From positions 1 to 48,275 of the forward strand of contig JAGWVJ010000011.1 in the NCBI GenBank assembly GCA_018970945.1: a stretch of 48,275 nt of DNA, read 5' to 3'. Under the pieces are notes generated by a model. That model saw nothing but the letters and a program-made list of their open reading frames with translations. It was not told the DNA's origin and searched no databases. This document shows, piece after piece, positions 1 to 9,047 of this stretch. Both the position numbers and the translations under genes were made by a program. Source of the stretch: Cyanobacteria bacterium REEB417. GTDB lineage: Bacteria; Cyanobacteriota; Cyanobacteriia; PCC-6307; Cyanobiaceae. Within the stretch, counting starts at the first letter, position 1, and every line of letters begins with the position of its first letter.

Positions 1-402
1 GATCAACTGCGGGATCAGATCGGCCATGCGCCGATAGCACTGGGCAAATGGCTCGGCGTTGTGGTTATCGCCAACACTGGGATGCTCGAACATCCACTGC
101 AGGTGACTGATCAACGTCCCGTCGCTTCCCGCCGGAATCGTCGGCTGGTGCAGATGCAGGGCACAGGCAAAGGCCGACTGGATCGCTTCGGGGTTGACAA
201 AGGCGTGACCGTATCCCGTTCCTGCCTGCTGCATGAGGCCCAGAAGTTCGGTTTCGCGGCCGGCGATCGGCGGTCGTTGTGAGGACCTCACAGCGTCCCC
301 TGGCTCACCACGCCGGTGGTCGCCATGGCCGGCGGCACGACCCAGGTCTGCCACTCCACCGGCCAGGAGCGTAGGTCCAAACGGTTCATGGGCCTGCGGC
401 AT
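1..402 (-). CDS. Glycoside hydrolase family 57 protein, N-terminal part (runs off left edge)
   Basis: About 134 residues are visible before the window ends. After a poorly conserved leader, the segment ALHLHQPTIPAG followed by LQWMFEHP, DNHNAEPF and CYRRMADLIPQLI is typical of the start of the GH57 alpha-amylase/branching-enzyme-like fold, where the HLHQP stretch contributes to the active-site cleft. GH57 enzymes act on alpha-glucans, so a role in glycogen metabolism in the cytoplasm is the likely inference. The start chosen is the ATG whose complement is at 400-402. A GTG at 291 is an alternative that would drop about 37 low-complexity residues. The catalytic residues lie outside the window, so the exact activity cannot be assigned. 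Confidence 0.8.
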   Translation of the reverse strand, partial: MPQAHEPFGPTLLAGGVADLGRAAGHGDHRRGEPGDAVRSSQRPPIAGRETELLGLMQQAGTGYGHAFVNPEAIQSAFACALHLHQPTIPAGSDGTLISHLQWMFEHPSVGDNHNAEPFAQCYRRMADLIPQLI

Positions 403-534
403 GTCTTACTGCCCTAGCAACGGTGGAGGATCGTCGTCACTGCCACTGGCTACTCCAGAGACGGTGATCCTGCCGGATGGGTACAGGCGGCGTTGATCAC
501 CATTAGGGCGGTGTGGGCGATGTTCAGAGGCCCA

Positions 535-984
535 TCAAGGGCGATTGATCCGCTGCATCTGCCATGTCACCAGCGTGCCCAGCGGGCTCCACAGCAGGTA
601 GGGAATCAGCAGCCACACTGCTGGTGTCGAAGCTGGAGCCACCAGCACCGCCAGGGCCACACCCCAGAGCCAGCCGACAAACCCGACGGCGGTGCCATTG
701 GCCAGGCGCCGCGTTCTGCAGATCAGCCAGGTGTAGCTCTGCACCAGCACCATCAGCACCAGATAGCCGACCATCAGCGCGAAGCTCCAACTGGCATTCC
801 AGGCCAGCAGTGCGGAGCCATAGAAGCAGGCGTAGATGGCAATCCAGATCAGTGGGATCCACCGTTCAAAACTGAGCCATTGCGGCCGCCTGAGCTGCAG
901 AAATCAGCTGCAGTCGGAGCGGCTGGGGATGAGCAGCGCTGAGACCCCCAGGATCACCAGCAGAATGGCCAGTGCTGCTGTCAT
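535..984 (-). pseudogene. TspO/MBR (tryptophan-rich sensory protein) family, interrupted by in-frame TGA
   Basis: One reading frame covers a whole TspO-like protein. It has an N-terminal helix (MTAALAILLVILGV...), then RRPQWLSFERWIPLIW, several hydrophobic helices and the family-typical ending LLIPYLLWSPLGTLVTWQM. At 904-906 the frame carries TGA, where cyanobacterial homologues as I recall them have Trp in the [W]F..L.RP.WL.FE segment, so a single TGG-to-TGA change explains it. TspO proteins are membrane proteins binding tetrapyrroles and linked to stress signalling. The downstream piece has no good ATG before residue 774 on the complement. It is therefore either a recent pseudogene, a sequencing error or a readthrough gene. 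Confidence 0.72.
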
Positions 985-1066
985 GCGCTTCAGCGAGGAG
1001 CCATTCACTCTGGCGTCACGGCAGGCTTCGGGAACACGGCGCTGACTGCCACTCCATGAGCACTCC

Positions 1067-1633
1067 ATGACCACACCCCTACCTCCCTGGCGCCAGCTGT
1101 TGCGTGGTGCCCGGCAGCGGGAGGGGCGATCCCCGGCGGCGCGCTGGCTGCAGCTGGCCACAACGGCACCCGACGGCACGCCACGCGTGCGCACCCTGGT
1201 GTTTCGCGGCTGGGCCGGGCCTGCGCTTCTCGACCTGCTCACCGACGGTCGCAGCAGCAAGCTTTCCGAGCTTGCCCATCAACCGGCTGTCGAACTGTGC
1301 TGGTTGCTGCCCCGGGCGCGCAGTCAGTTCCGCCTGCGCGGCGCGTTGCTGCAGTTGTCCGGAGAAGCACTGGAGCAGCAACGCCTGCATCACTGGGACC
1401 AGCTCAGCTCTGGCGGCCGGGCCGTGTGGGCATGGCCACACCCCGGACAGCCCCTGGATCGGCAGGCAGGCTTTGCTGCTGCCCTGCCCGATGGCACGCC
1501 GATGCCAGTGCACTTCGTGCTGTTGCGTTTCGTGCTCAGCCAGGTTGAGTTGCTCGAACTGGAGGGGCACCCCCATCGCCGTCGCCGTTGGTGTTCCCAA
1601 AGCCAATGGTGCGAGCAGACACTCAACCCCTGA
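1067..1633 (+). CDS. Pyridoxamine 5'-phosphate oxidase-like FMN-binding protein
   Basis: This 188-residue protein has the split-barrel flavin fold pattern. An N-terminal WLQLATTAPDGTPRVRTLVFRGW strand pair is followed by LLTDGRSSKLSEL, the usual phosphate/FMN-contacting region, and AVELCWLLPRARSQFRLRG. This arrangement matches the cyanobacterial/plant Alr4036-like PNPOx-related family rather than canonical PdxH, whose C-terminal RxHxR substrate motif I do not see. The biological substrate is unknown; a flavin-dependent oxidoreductase in the cytoplasm is inferred. The ATG overlaps the region upstream of the divergent TspO remnant. Its 3' end overlaps the convergent DUF1499 gene by 11 bases. 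Confidence 0.82.
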   Translation: MTTPLPPWRQLLRGARQREGRSPAARWLQLATTAPDGTPRVRTLVFRGWAGPALLDLLTDGRSSKLSELAHQPAVELCWLLPRARSQFRLRGALLQLSGEALEQQRLHHWDQLSSGGRAVWAWPHPGQPLDRQAGFAAALPDGTPMPVHFVLLRFVLSQVELLELEGHPHRRRRWCSQSQWCEQTLNP

Positions 1634-2027
1634 TGGCGGCCTCGAGGGTTGCCAGTCGGCGGTTGTTGACCCCGAGATCGGAATCGCCCAACCTCGAAAC
1701 TGAACGCGCCTGCAACAGGTGGCGATTCAGGTCTGCATGGAGTTCCAGATCGTCGACGAAGCCAAACAACGCGCTGCTCACGGTGGCGTGCAGGTAGTGG
1801 TCGCCCTGCTCCACCACGGTCGTGCGCGCTGAGGTGGTCAACACGCTCCTGAGGCGGTCCAAGGCGGCGGCAGGATCATCCACGGGCCAGTCAGCACGGG
1901 CGCAATGGGCGGTGGATGGGCACGGCGACAGGGAGCCGTCATGCAGTCCCAGTTCGGCAGGCACCGGGCCAACCAGTTGAAACAACGCGAGCTGAATCCA
2001 CAGCACCGCGGGCAGCAACAGAGCCAT
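1623..2027 (-). CDS. DUF1499 family protein
   Basis: This 134-aa protein begins with a hydrophobic leader (about residues 1-22) that could be a signal peptide or a single membrane anchor. The family signature is clear: SPCPSTAHCARAD near residue 35 (the CP....C pattern), a central TTVVEQGDHYLHATVSSALFGFVDDLEL, and the closing ARSVSRLGDSDLGVNNRRL stretch. DUF1499 proteins are common in cyanobacteria and other phototrophs; their function is not established. The start codon is coupled to the preceding lipoprotein gene by a TGATG overlap at 2025-2029, so the two are very probably co-translated. The 3' end runs into the convergent flavoprotein gene. Confidence 0.85.
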   Translation of the reverse strand: MALLLPAVLWIQLALFQLVGPVPAELGLHDGSLSPCPSTAHCARADWPVDDPAAALDRLRSVLTTSARTTVVEQGDHYLHATVSSALFGFVDDLELHADLNRHLLQARSVSRLGDSDLGVNNRRLATLEAAIRG

Positions 2028-2302
2028 CAGTTTTCACCCTCACTGGTTGGTTTGGCGGGCTCTGCAGCAGCAGGATTGTCGATGGCCACGCCCAGCTCAC
2101 GGCAGGTCCCCAGCGGATCCACGCCCGGTGCTAGCCCCAGCGCCTTGCGCAGGGTATCGATCTGGCTTACCGACTGCACATCAATCGAGCCGGCAACATG
2201 CTGGCAGGCCAGCTGCTGCAGGGCACGGGTGTCTGGCTTGCCGCAGCCAGCGAAGCTCACCATGGCGGCCGCAAGGCCCAGGCAGACCGGTAGACGCATC
2301 AA
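2027..2302 (-). CDS. Small lipoprotein, function unknown
   Basis: This 91-residue protein starts with a lipoprotein signal sequence whose lipobox is SFAGC near residue 20, predicting lipidation and anchoring in the periplasmic face of a membrane. The mature part has Cys residues in LACQHVAG and GTCRELGV and an acidic, Pro/Ala-rich tail. I do not recognise a domain. Its stop codon shares a base with the start of the DUF1499 gene (TGATG), suggesting a two-gene unit acting at the same membrane. Confidence 0.75.
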   Translation of the reverse strand: MMRLPVCLGLAAAMVSFAGCGKPDTRALQQLACQHVAGSIDVQSVSQIDTLRKALGLAPGVDPLGTCRELGVAIDNPAAAEPAKPTSEGEN

Positions 2303-2399
2303 TCAGAACAGGGTTGTGAGCACCCTATCGACCCTTCAACGTGAATTGCCCCCTGATCACAACCGAGGTTCGTCGAACGGGGTGCGGTGGTCGGTGTCG

Positions 2400-2729
2400 T
2401 CAAAAGCGTGCCATGGCAGAGACCTTGGCGAGCTTTTCAGCCTCCAGGCCAGAGAGCTCGTCAATGGCCAACAAGTTGTCTTTGACGAGGCTTGCGAACA
2501 CGAACAGAATTCCATCGAGCTTGAAGGCGAAACGGCCCTCGATGGTGTGGCGTTCAATGCTGAGGAAATCATGAAGATCCCAGATCTCCTCTGCGCTGTT
2601 CAGGCTTGCTCCACGGACCTGGATGGTCGTGATCAGTTGTTGAATGGCCCGTCCATGGGCCAGAGCGAAAGCGTGTTGTGCCACAGCCTGTTCCGCACTG
2701 GTCCAGCCTTCGACAAGCTCTAAATTCAT
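2400..2729 (-). CDS. frp: Fluorescence recovery protein FRP
   Basis: FRP detaches the photoactivated orange carotenoid protein from phycobilisomes and speeds its return to the orange form, ending photoprotective quenching. The 109-aa length and sequence fit the family: EEIWDLHDFLSIERHTIEGRF and IDELSGLEAEKLAKVSAMARF are hallmark segments. The residues reported as functionally important in the Synechocystis protein (Trp50, His53, Asp54, Arg60) fall at identical positions here. The ATG at 2729 gives the full family length. It is the last gene of ocp-crtW-frp, 34 bases after crtW on the same strand. Presence of FRP implies the neighbouring OCP is of the FRP-regulated OCP1 type. Confidence 0.95.
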   Translation of the reverse strand: MNLELVEGWTSAEQAVAQHAFALAHGRAIQQLITTIQVRGASLNSAEEIWDLHDFLSIERHTIEGRFAFKLDGILFVFASLVKDNLLAIDELSGLEAEKLAKVSAMARF

Positions 2730-2763
2730 CAGTCTTTAATGCCCTCGGTTGACGTTACTCACT

Positions 2764-3501
2764 TCACTGGGAGGCTGCGAGCATTTGTGACAGGCGCCGT
2801 TGGGCAGGCAGGTCGTACCAGGGCAGATCAGGACGCTCGTGATGCTCGCGGTGGTATCCGAAATGAAAGCAGGTCAGCAGTGACAACCAGGTCGGTAGAG
2901 CCAGGCTTTCGGGGTCGCGCTGGTTAAGGGGATCTCTCTGGTTGCGATGCGGCAAATACGTGCCGAAAACAAATAGCTGTATTGAGCTTAGCAACAAAGG
3001 TAGTGTACAGAAGAGCAGCACATTCATCCATGCTGCATGATTGCTAGCTGATCCAATTGTGATCCAAAAGGCCCATATTGAAAGAAGTGAGATGAGTTGA
3101 CTGGCTGAAAGATAGTTGCTCATAAAGTTAAGGTACCAGCCGACGATTCCAGTATTAAAATTCATCGTAAAATCGGGATCGTGTCTGCTTGCAGTGTGCC
3201 GGTGATGGAGCCGATGTTTGTCACGACACCGTTGGTACGAGAGGGCTCCGTAAAGTGCCAATGTGAAGGCGCCGATCCTGTGATTCCACCGCTGCATGCC
3301 CGGCATCAGCAGTCCGTGCATCGCGTCGTGGGCAGTGATGAATAATGCTGTCTGCAGCACCGTGCGCACCAGGACCGCAGAGATCACCAACCAGATCGGC
3401 ATGCCGCTGACGGGATTCTGCAGCAGTACGACCAAAGAGCACAGCCAGCATAAAAAAAGGATTGCCGCATACAGCAATCCCTTCAGGTTGATCACGATCA
3501 T
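2764..3501 (-). CDS. crtW: Beta-carotene ketolase, CrtW type
   Basis: This 245-aa integral membrane di-iron enzyme of the fatty-acid-desaturase superfamily adds 4-keto groups to beta-carotene, giving echinenone/canthaxanthin, the keto-carotenoid needed by OCP. All histidine boxes are visible: HDAMH at 58-62, HRLHH at 96-100 and FHFGYHREHH at about 212-221, the last followed by the family-typical ERPDLPWYDLP. Four or so hydrophobic helices surround them. It lies 12 bases after ocp and 34 before frp, so the cassette couples pigment synthesis to the pigment-binding protein. Codon use is noticeably less GC-rich than in flanking genes (many AT-ending codons), consistent with acquisition by transfer or relaxed composition. 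Confidence 0.95.
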   Translation of the reverse strand: MIVINLKGLLYAAILFLCWLCSLVVLLQNPVSGMPIWLVISAVLVRTVLQTALFITAHDAMHGLLMPGMQRWNHRIGAFTLALYGALSYQRCRDKHRLHHRHTASRHDPDFTMNFNTGIVGWYLNFMSNYLSASQLISLLSIWAFWITIGSASNHAAWMNVLLFCTLPLLLSSIQLFVFGTYLPHRNQRDPLNQRDPESLALPTWLSLLTCFHFGYHREHHERPDLPWYDLPAQRRLSQMLAASQ

Positions 3502-3513
3502 TAACCTGCCGGT

Positions 3514-4467
3514 TCAGCGGCCAAGTTTCAACAGCTCTGCAGGAGATGCAAGCAGGTCGATGGCGACGAAGTAGATCTTACCTTCCGGATTCAAGAGAAA
3601 GCGCCAAGCCACATTCATGCCAACACCCGAACCAAACCAAGGGGTTTGGACCTTTCCGGTAACTTTGATGCGGGTAAACCCGTCGGATTCAGCCTCAGAC
3701 GTGCCCCGCTCAGGTAGGAGCCTTAGGTTTTGGCAGTCTTCGCGGAAGAACCGCAGGATTGAATCAACACCGACGATCGGCTTTTGAAAAGGAGGTTGAA
3801 GCGCTCCATCAGGAAGAAAGAGCTTGATCAGATTGTCGAAGTCATTGGCATTCAACAAATCCATGTAATTAGAAATTGTCGCATTGCTGATGCCTTCAAT
3901 GCTGACCTTGCTGCGTTGATCTTCAGGTGTCGGCGGTACAACAGGTTCTGCGACTCGTTGGGCGGCACCCTTCTCGGGGTCGTATCCCATGTCGACAACG
4001 AAGTTACGCAGCAGGGTGATCTGCTGTCCTTGCTCAACCTTCTGGACAGAAGCAAGTACTGCTGAGGCGTTGGCAGACAGCTGATAGCCCTGAGGAATCG
4101 GAGCGACAATTCCTGCAGCCATCCATTCACCAAGCTGGTACCAGAACCCCAGCTTGATGTTGACCGACCACACCGAATAAGTACGACCAATCTCTGTATC
4201 AGTACGGTTGGCCAGGTCGCACATCATTTTGCTTTGCTCAGCAAAGCTCATCGCTTTGATCTCGTTGAGCACCCGCTCTGCGAATTGCATTCTTGCTGCG
4301 GCAGGTGCAGCGACGGTGATCGTGCGGCCCATCTCCAGATAGGCGTACCAGATCAGTGCCAGTTGGTCCTCGGCGCTGAGGAGCTGGAACCGCGCAGTGA
4401 TGGCGGGAACGACGTCTGCAGACAGCGTGTTGGGAAAGATCTGCGACGCTTTTTCAATTGTGAACAT
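3514..4467 (-). CDS. ocp: Orange carotenoid protein OCP
   Basis: This blue-light-activated photoprotective protein binds one keto-carotenoid and quenches phycobilisome excitation when red. It has 317 residues with the two standard domains: all-helical N-terminal domain (about 1-160) and NTF2-like C-terminal domain (about 190-310), joined by a PVVPPTPEDQ linker. Carotenoid-contact residues are present: Trp40, Tyr43, Trp109, Tyr201, Trp277 and Trp288 (the last three equal to Synechocystis numbering). The interdomain salt-bridge Arg is Arg154. The usual partner Glu244 is Asp244 here (FFREDC), a conservative change. The ATG at 4467 gives full length. It is first in ocp-crtW-frp. Confidence 0.97.
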   Translation of the reverse strand: MFTIEKASQIFPNTLSADVVPAITARFQLLSAEDQLALIWYAYLEMGRTITVAAPAAARMQFAERVLNEIKAMSFAEQSKMMCDLANRTDTEIGRTYSVWSVNIKLGFWYQLGEWMAAGIVAPIPQGYQLSANASAVLASVQKVEQGQQITLLRNFVVDMGYDPEKGAAQRVAEPVVPPTPEDQRSKVSIEGISNATISNYMDLLNANDFDNLIKLFLPDGALQPPFQKPIVGVDSILRFFREDCQNLRLLPERGTSEAESDGFTRIKVTGKVQTPWFGSGVGMNVAWRFLLNPEGKIYFVAIDLLASPAELLKLGR

Positions 4468-4484
4468 GCCCGAGACCGTCCCTG

Positions 4485-4503
4485 TTGTAAAGGAATCTTA
4501 CAA
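4485..4503. promoter_or_regulatory. Inverted repeat TTGTAA-N7-TTACAA upstream of ocp
   Basis: A perfect 6-bp inverted repeat with a 7-base spacer lies 18 bases upstream of the ocp start, in a short AT-rich intergenic stretch between ocp and the divergent DCC gene. Its position in the leader or promoter suggests an operator or promoter element, but no regulator is identified. This is a sequence observation with inferred function. Confidence 0.4.
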
Positions 4504-4634
4504 AATTTAGCAGTCTGACCCGCTTTCTGGCAAGCAATGCAGATTTGCGGCGAGCTGACCGGTCCTGCGCGCTCTGCCTGCCGCAGGTCGCCACCCCGGC
4601 GCGCGATGGTGGCTTGCCCAGGCTTGATCGATCC

Positions 4635-5093
4635 ATGTCGGCGAACGCTCCGGCGAAGACCACGGGCAGCACGGCCTTGGTCGGTTTGACAGTTCTTTAT
4701 GACGGTGGCTGTTCACTGTGTCTCAGGGAAGTCGCCTTCCTCAGACGCCGTGACCAGCTGCTGCACCCCGCGGCGCCGCGGTTGGCGTTCGTTGATGTGG
4801 ATGCCGCCGATTACGACCCTGCAGCCCATGGGCACATCGACTACCGCATGGCCATGGGACGCATGCATGGCCTGTTGGCTGACGGCACCATCGTGAGGGA
4901 TGTGGCGGTGTTTCGCAGGGCCTACGCGTTGCTTGGCCTGGGTTGGGTGTATGCACCGACCGCCTGGCCCGGGTTTCGCCCGCTCGTGGATGCCGTTTAC
5001 GGCCTCTGGGCCCGTTGGCGGCTGCGCCTGACCGGGCGGCCGAGCCTCGATCAGCTTTGTGCCTGCCGCGGATCCTGCAGTTCGAAATCCTGA
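4635..5093 (+). CDS. Thiol-disulfide oxidoreductase, DCC (DUF393) family
   Basis: This 152-aa protein has the family N-terminus LTVLYDGGCSLCLREVAFLRRRD, a thioredoxin-like first strand followed by a CxxC pair, then LAFVDVDAAD and the AMGRMHGLLADGTIVRDVAVFRRAY segment typical of DUF393. The activity is presumed to be thiol/disulfide exchange on unknown partners. The ATG at 4635 is preferred because it precedes the conserved domain by a normal distance; the open frame extends 5' to 4545 without similarity. The gene is divergent from ocp, and its last 43 bases overlap the convergent cupin gene. Confidence 0.85.
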   Translation: MSANAPAKTTGSTALVGLTVLYDGGCSLCLREVAFLRRRDQLLHPAAPRLAFVDVDAADYDPAAHGHIDYRMAMGRMHGLLADGTIVRDVAVFRRAYALLGLGWVYAPTAWPGFRPLVDAVYGLWARWRLRLTGRPSLDQLCACRGSCSSKS

Positions 5094-5569
5094 AAGTCGA
5101 AGCCCGGGCCGACGCAGCAGCTCACCAGGCTCCAGGCGCCCAGGCTGCGGGCGGCCTGCCACCAGCCGGCGGGCACCACGGCCAGGGGGTGCAGATCGGG
5201 ATTCGTGAGGTCAAAGCCCAGTAGCTGCGTTTGCGGTGTCAGCTCAGCGCTGGCACGCAACAACAGTTCAAGCGGCGCACCGCCGATGAAATGCCAGCTT
5301 TCATCAGCCCCATGCACCCGGTGCCAGGCACTGGATCTGCCAGCTTCCAGCAGAAACAGAATCACGGTGAGCCCGGCGCGCTGGGCCCCATCGGTGCGAG
5401 TCACCTGCGCGGTGCTGCGATGCACCTCGCGGTACCAGCCCCCTTCAGGATGGGCCCGTAGGCCGAGGCGCCTGATCAGGGCCTGGCTGCATTCAGGTGG
5501 ACCGTTCACTGAGGGAGCGGCCTGAGCCGATAGGGTCACGCCAGCAGGTTGCCCCAATTCCACCACCAT
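5051..5569 (-). CDS. Cupin family protein, DUF985
   Basis: The core reads LIRRLGLRAHPEGGWYREVHRS, then LTVILFLLEAGRSSAWHRVHGADESWHFIGGAPLELLL and VVPAGWWQAARSLGAWSLVSCCVGPGFDFQDFEL, the complete DUF985 cupin barrel with the HRV..DE.WHF metal/ligand region. Function is unestablished; these are small soluble beta-barrel proteins. The start is uncertain. ATG 5569 is used here, with ATG 5581 and GTG 5509 as alternatives; the longer starts overlap the divergent small membrane gene at 5568. The 3' end overlaps the DCC gene by 43 bases. Confidence 0.82.
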   Translation of the reverse strand: MVVELGQPAGVTLSAQAAPSVNGPPECSQALIRRLGLRAHPEGGWYREVHRSTAQVTRTDGAQRAGLTVILFLLEAGRSSAWHRVHGADESWHFIGGAPLELLLRASAELTPQTQLLGFDLTNPDLHPLAVVPAGWWQAARSLGAWSLVSCCVGPGFDFQDFELQDPRQAQS

Positions 5570-5777
5570 GAACCCGAGCATCAAAGGTGTGCTTTACGTC
5601 AGCGTGTGGGTGATGCTCTGGGGCACAGCGGCATCGCTGGCTGATTTCGTGTTGCTGGAGCGCGGCGCCTACGCCATGGGTACGCCAGGCCAGGCGATCA
5701 CCTTTGTTTCGTATGGCATCGCCGCCGTCGTGCTGGCGCTGAAACTGTCGAGCCGTTTTCTCAAGACTGACGCATGA
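5568..5777 (+). CDS. Small membrane protein, function unknown
   Basis: This 69-aa protein has two predicted membrane helices (about residues 6-30, GVLYVSVWVMLWGTAASLADFVLL, and 42-60, AITFVSYGIAAVVLALKL). The pattern resembles short two-helix proteins conserved among marine and freshwater Synechococcus, but I know no function. It begins at the same point as the divergent cupin gene and is followed 13 bases later by another membrane ORF on the same strand. Confidence 0.65.
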   Translation: MNPSIKGVLYVSVWVMLWGTAASLADFVLLERGAYAMGTPGQAITFVSYGIAAVVLALKLSSRFLKTDA

Positions 5778-5790
5778 TCCATGCAGCAGC

Positions 5791-6189
5791 ATGACCATTC
5801 CCACCCTGCTGCTCTGGTTGCTGCTGGGGCTGGTCGTGCTGGCCTGGGTGCCGCTCTCAGGGGGACGAGGTGGCGGGGTTGCATCCCTGCTGGCGCTCGA
5901 TCGGGCGCCCAGGCCCCTGGCTGCCGCGACCGAAGCGCAATGGCTGCACCAACTCAGCCTGGCCACCCAGCTGGATCGCCTGTCGCTGATGCTGCTGACC
6001 CACCTGGGCGGTCTGACGGTTGGGGTCGAGTCGCCGTCGGCGGCCCTGCTGATCAGCCCCCTGCAGGCTTTGGCAGCGATCCACAGCTGCACTCTGGCCC
6101 AGCTGGCTGCGGTGGGTGCCACGGCCCTGTTCGCCAGCAGCAATGGCTGCAGACCTGGGTTAACGCTGGCGCGGCGAGACCTGGAATGA
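5791..6189 (+). CDS. Hypothetical membrane-anchored protein
   Basis: This 132-residue ORF starts with a strong hydrophobic helix (TLLLWLLLGLVVLAWVPL) and contains a second hydrophobic stretch (AALLISPLQALAAI). Third-position G/C bias and amino-acid balance look coding, unlike the Arg/Pro-rich overlapping frames. It sits 13 bases after the preceding small membrane gene and ends 21 bases before the convergent recQ, which fits a real gene. No family is recognised, and a spurious ORF remains possible. Confidence 0.55.
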   Translation: MTIPTLLLWLLLGLVVLAWVPLSGGRGGGVASLLALDRAPRPLAAATEAQWLHQLSLATQLDRLSLMLLTHLGGLTVGVESPSAALLISPLQALAAIHSCTLAQLAAVGATALFASSNGCRPGLTLARRDLE

Positions 6190-6210
6190 CCATCAGGCCA
6201 AGGCCTTGCT

Positions 6211-8075
<1,865 letters not shown>

Positions 8076-8076
<1 letters not shown>

Positions 8077-8984
8077 TGACGCCCAGCCGGCCTGACGTGA
8101 TGTCTGCCTCTGCGCCCCGCACCACCACGGCCTGGGGATTTCTGGCCCCCGCCCTGCTGCTGCTGGGGGTATCGGTGCTCATTCCGGCGGCCATGGCCCT
8201 GGTCATGGCCTTCACCCGCAGCGGGCTCGACGTCAGTGAGCCCCTGCGCTTCATCGGCCTGGCCAATTTCAGGCGCCTGCTGGCCGACCCGATGATGACG
8301 CGGGTGTCGCTCACCACCGGGGCCTATCTGCTGGGGATCGTGCCACCGATCGTGCTGGGTTCGCTGGCCCTGGCGGTGTTGGTCAACCGACAACTGCCCG
8401 GCATGCATGGGTTCAGGGGCGCGTTCTACACACCGGTGCTGGTCTCGATCGTGGTGGCAGCGATCGCCTTTCGCTGGCTCTATGCCGAGAACGGCTTGAT
8501 CAACGGATGGCTGATGACCCTGCTGGGGGAGCGATTCACACCGATCGCCTTTCTGAGCTCACCCCAGCTGGCCCTGCCGGCCGTGATGCTGGTGACTCTG
8601 TGGAAAGGCCTCGGCTACTACATGGTGATCTTTTTGGCCGGGCTGCAGGGCATTGCGCCCGAGCTCTATGAGGCTGCCGCCCTCGATGGCAGTGACGGCT
8701 GGCGCCGGCATTTGGATATCACCCTGCCTCTGCTGCGCCCCTACGTGACGCTGGTGGCCGTGATCTCGGCCATCGCCGCCACCAAGGTGTTTGAGGAGGT
8801 CTATCTGATGACCCAGGGGGGGCCGGCCGATGCGACACGCACCATCGTTTACTACGTCTACGACCAGGCCTTCGCTGAACTCGACATCAGCTATGCCTGC
8901 ACGGTTGGACTGGCCCTGTTCCTCGGGGTGTTGCTGCTCAGCCTGGTCCGGTTCCTGGTTGCCGGTGATCGTGGCCTCACCTGA
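8076..8984 (+). CDS. Sugar ABC transporter permease (MalF/UgpA family), orphan
   Basis: This 302-residue inner-membrane permease has about six helices and the cytoplasmic EAA loop ([27 protein letters not shown]) that docks on the ATPase. Similarity is to the CUT1 carbohydrate class (maltose, glycerol-phosphate or glucosylglycerol uptake), probably paired with a second permease, a binding protein and an ATPase. None of those is adjacent, so the unit is incomplete here. The ATG at 8076 is supported by an AGGA about 9 bases upstream; an internal ATG at 8100 is the alternative. It runs toward purK with a 63-base gap. Confidence 0.85.
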
Positions 8985-9047
8985 GGCCGCACCGTCGCAG
9001 TTGAAGATGGAAGATTGGACCTCGCCGGGCGCGTCGTGCAGGTGCTG

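Noticed and set aside
2303-2399. Possible tRNA between the lipoprotein gene and frp (GGTTCGTCGAAC)
   Set aside because: A T-loop-like stretch only; no acceptor stem, anticodon arm or D arm can be formed.
1905-2723. 272-codon plus frame over DUF1499, lipoprotein and frp
   Set aside because: The minus-strand genes have clear family signatures; the plus frame has none.
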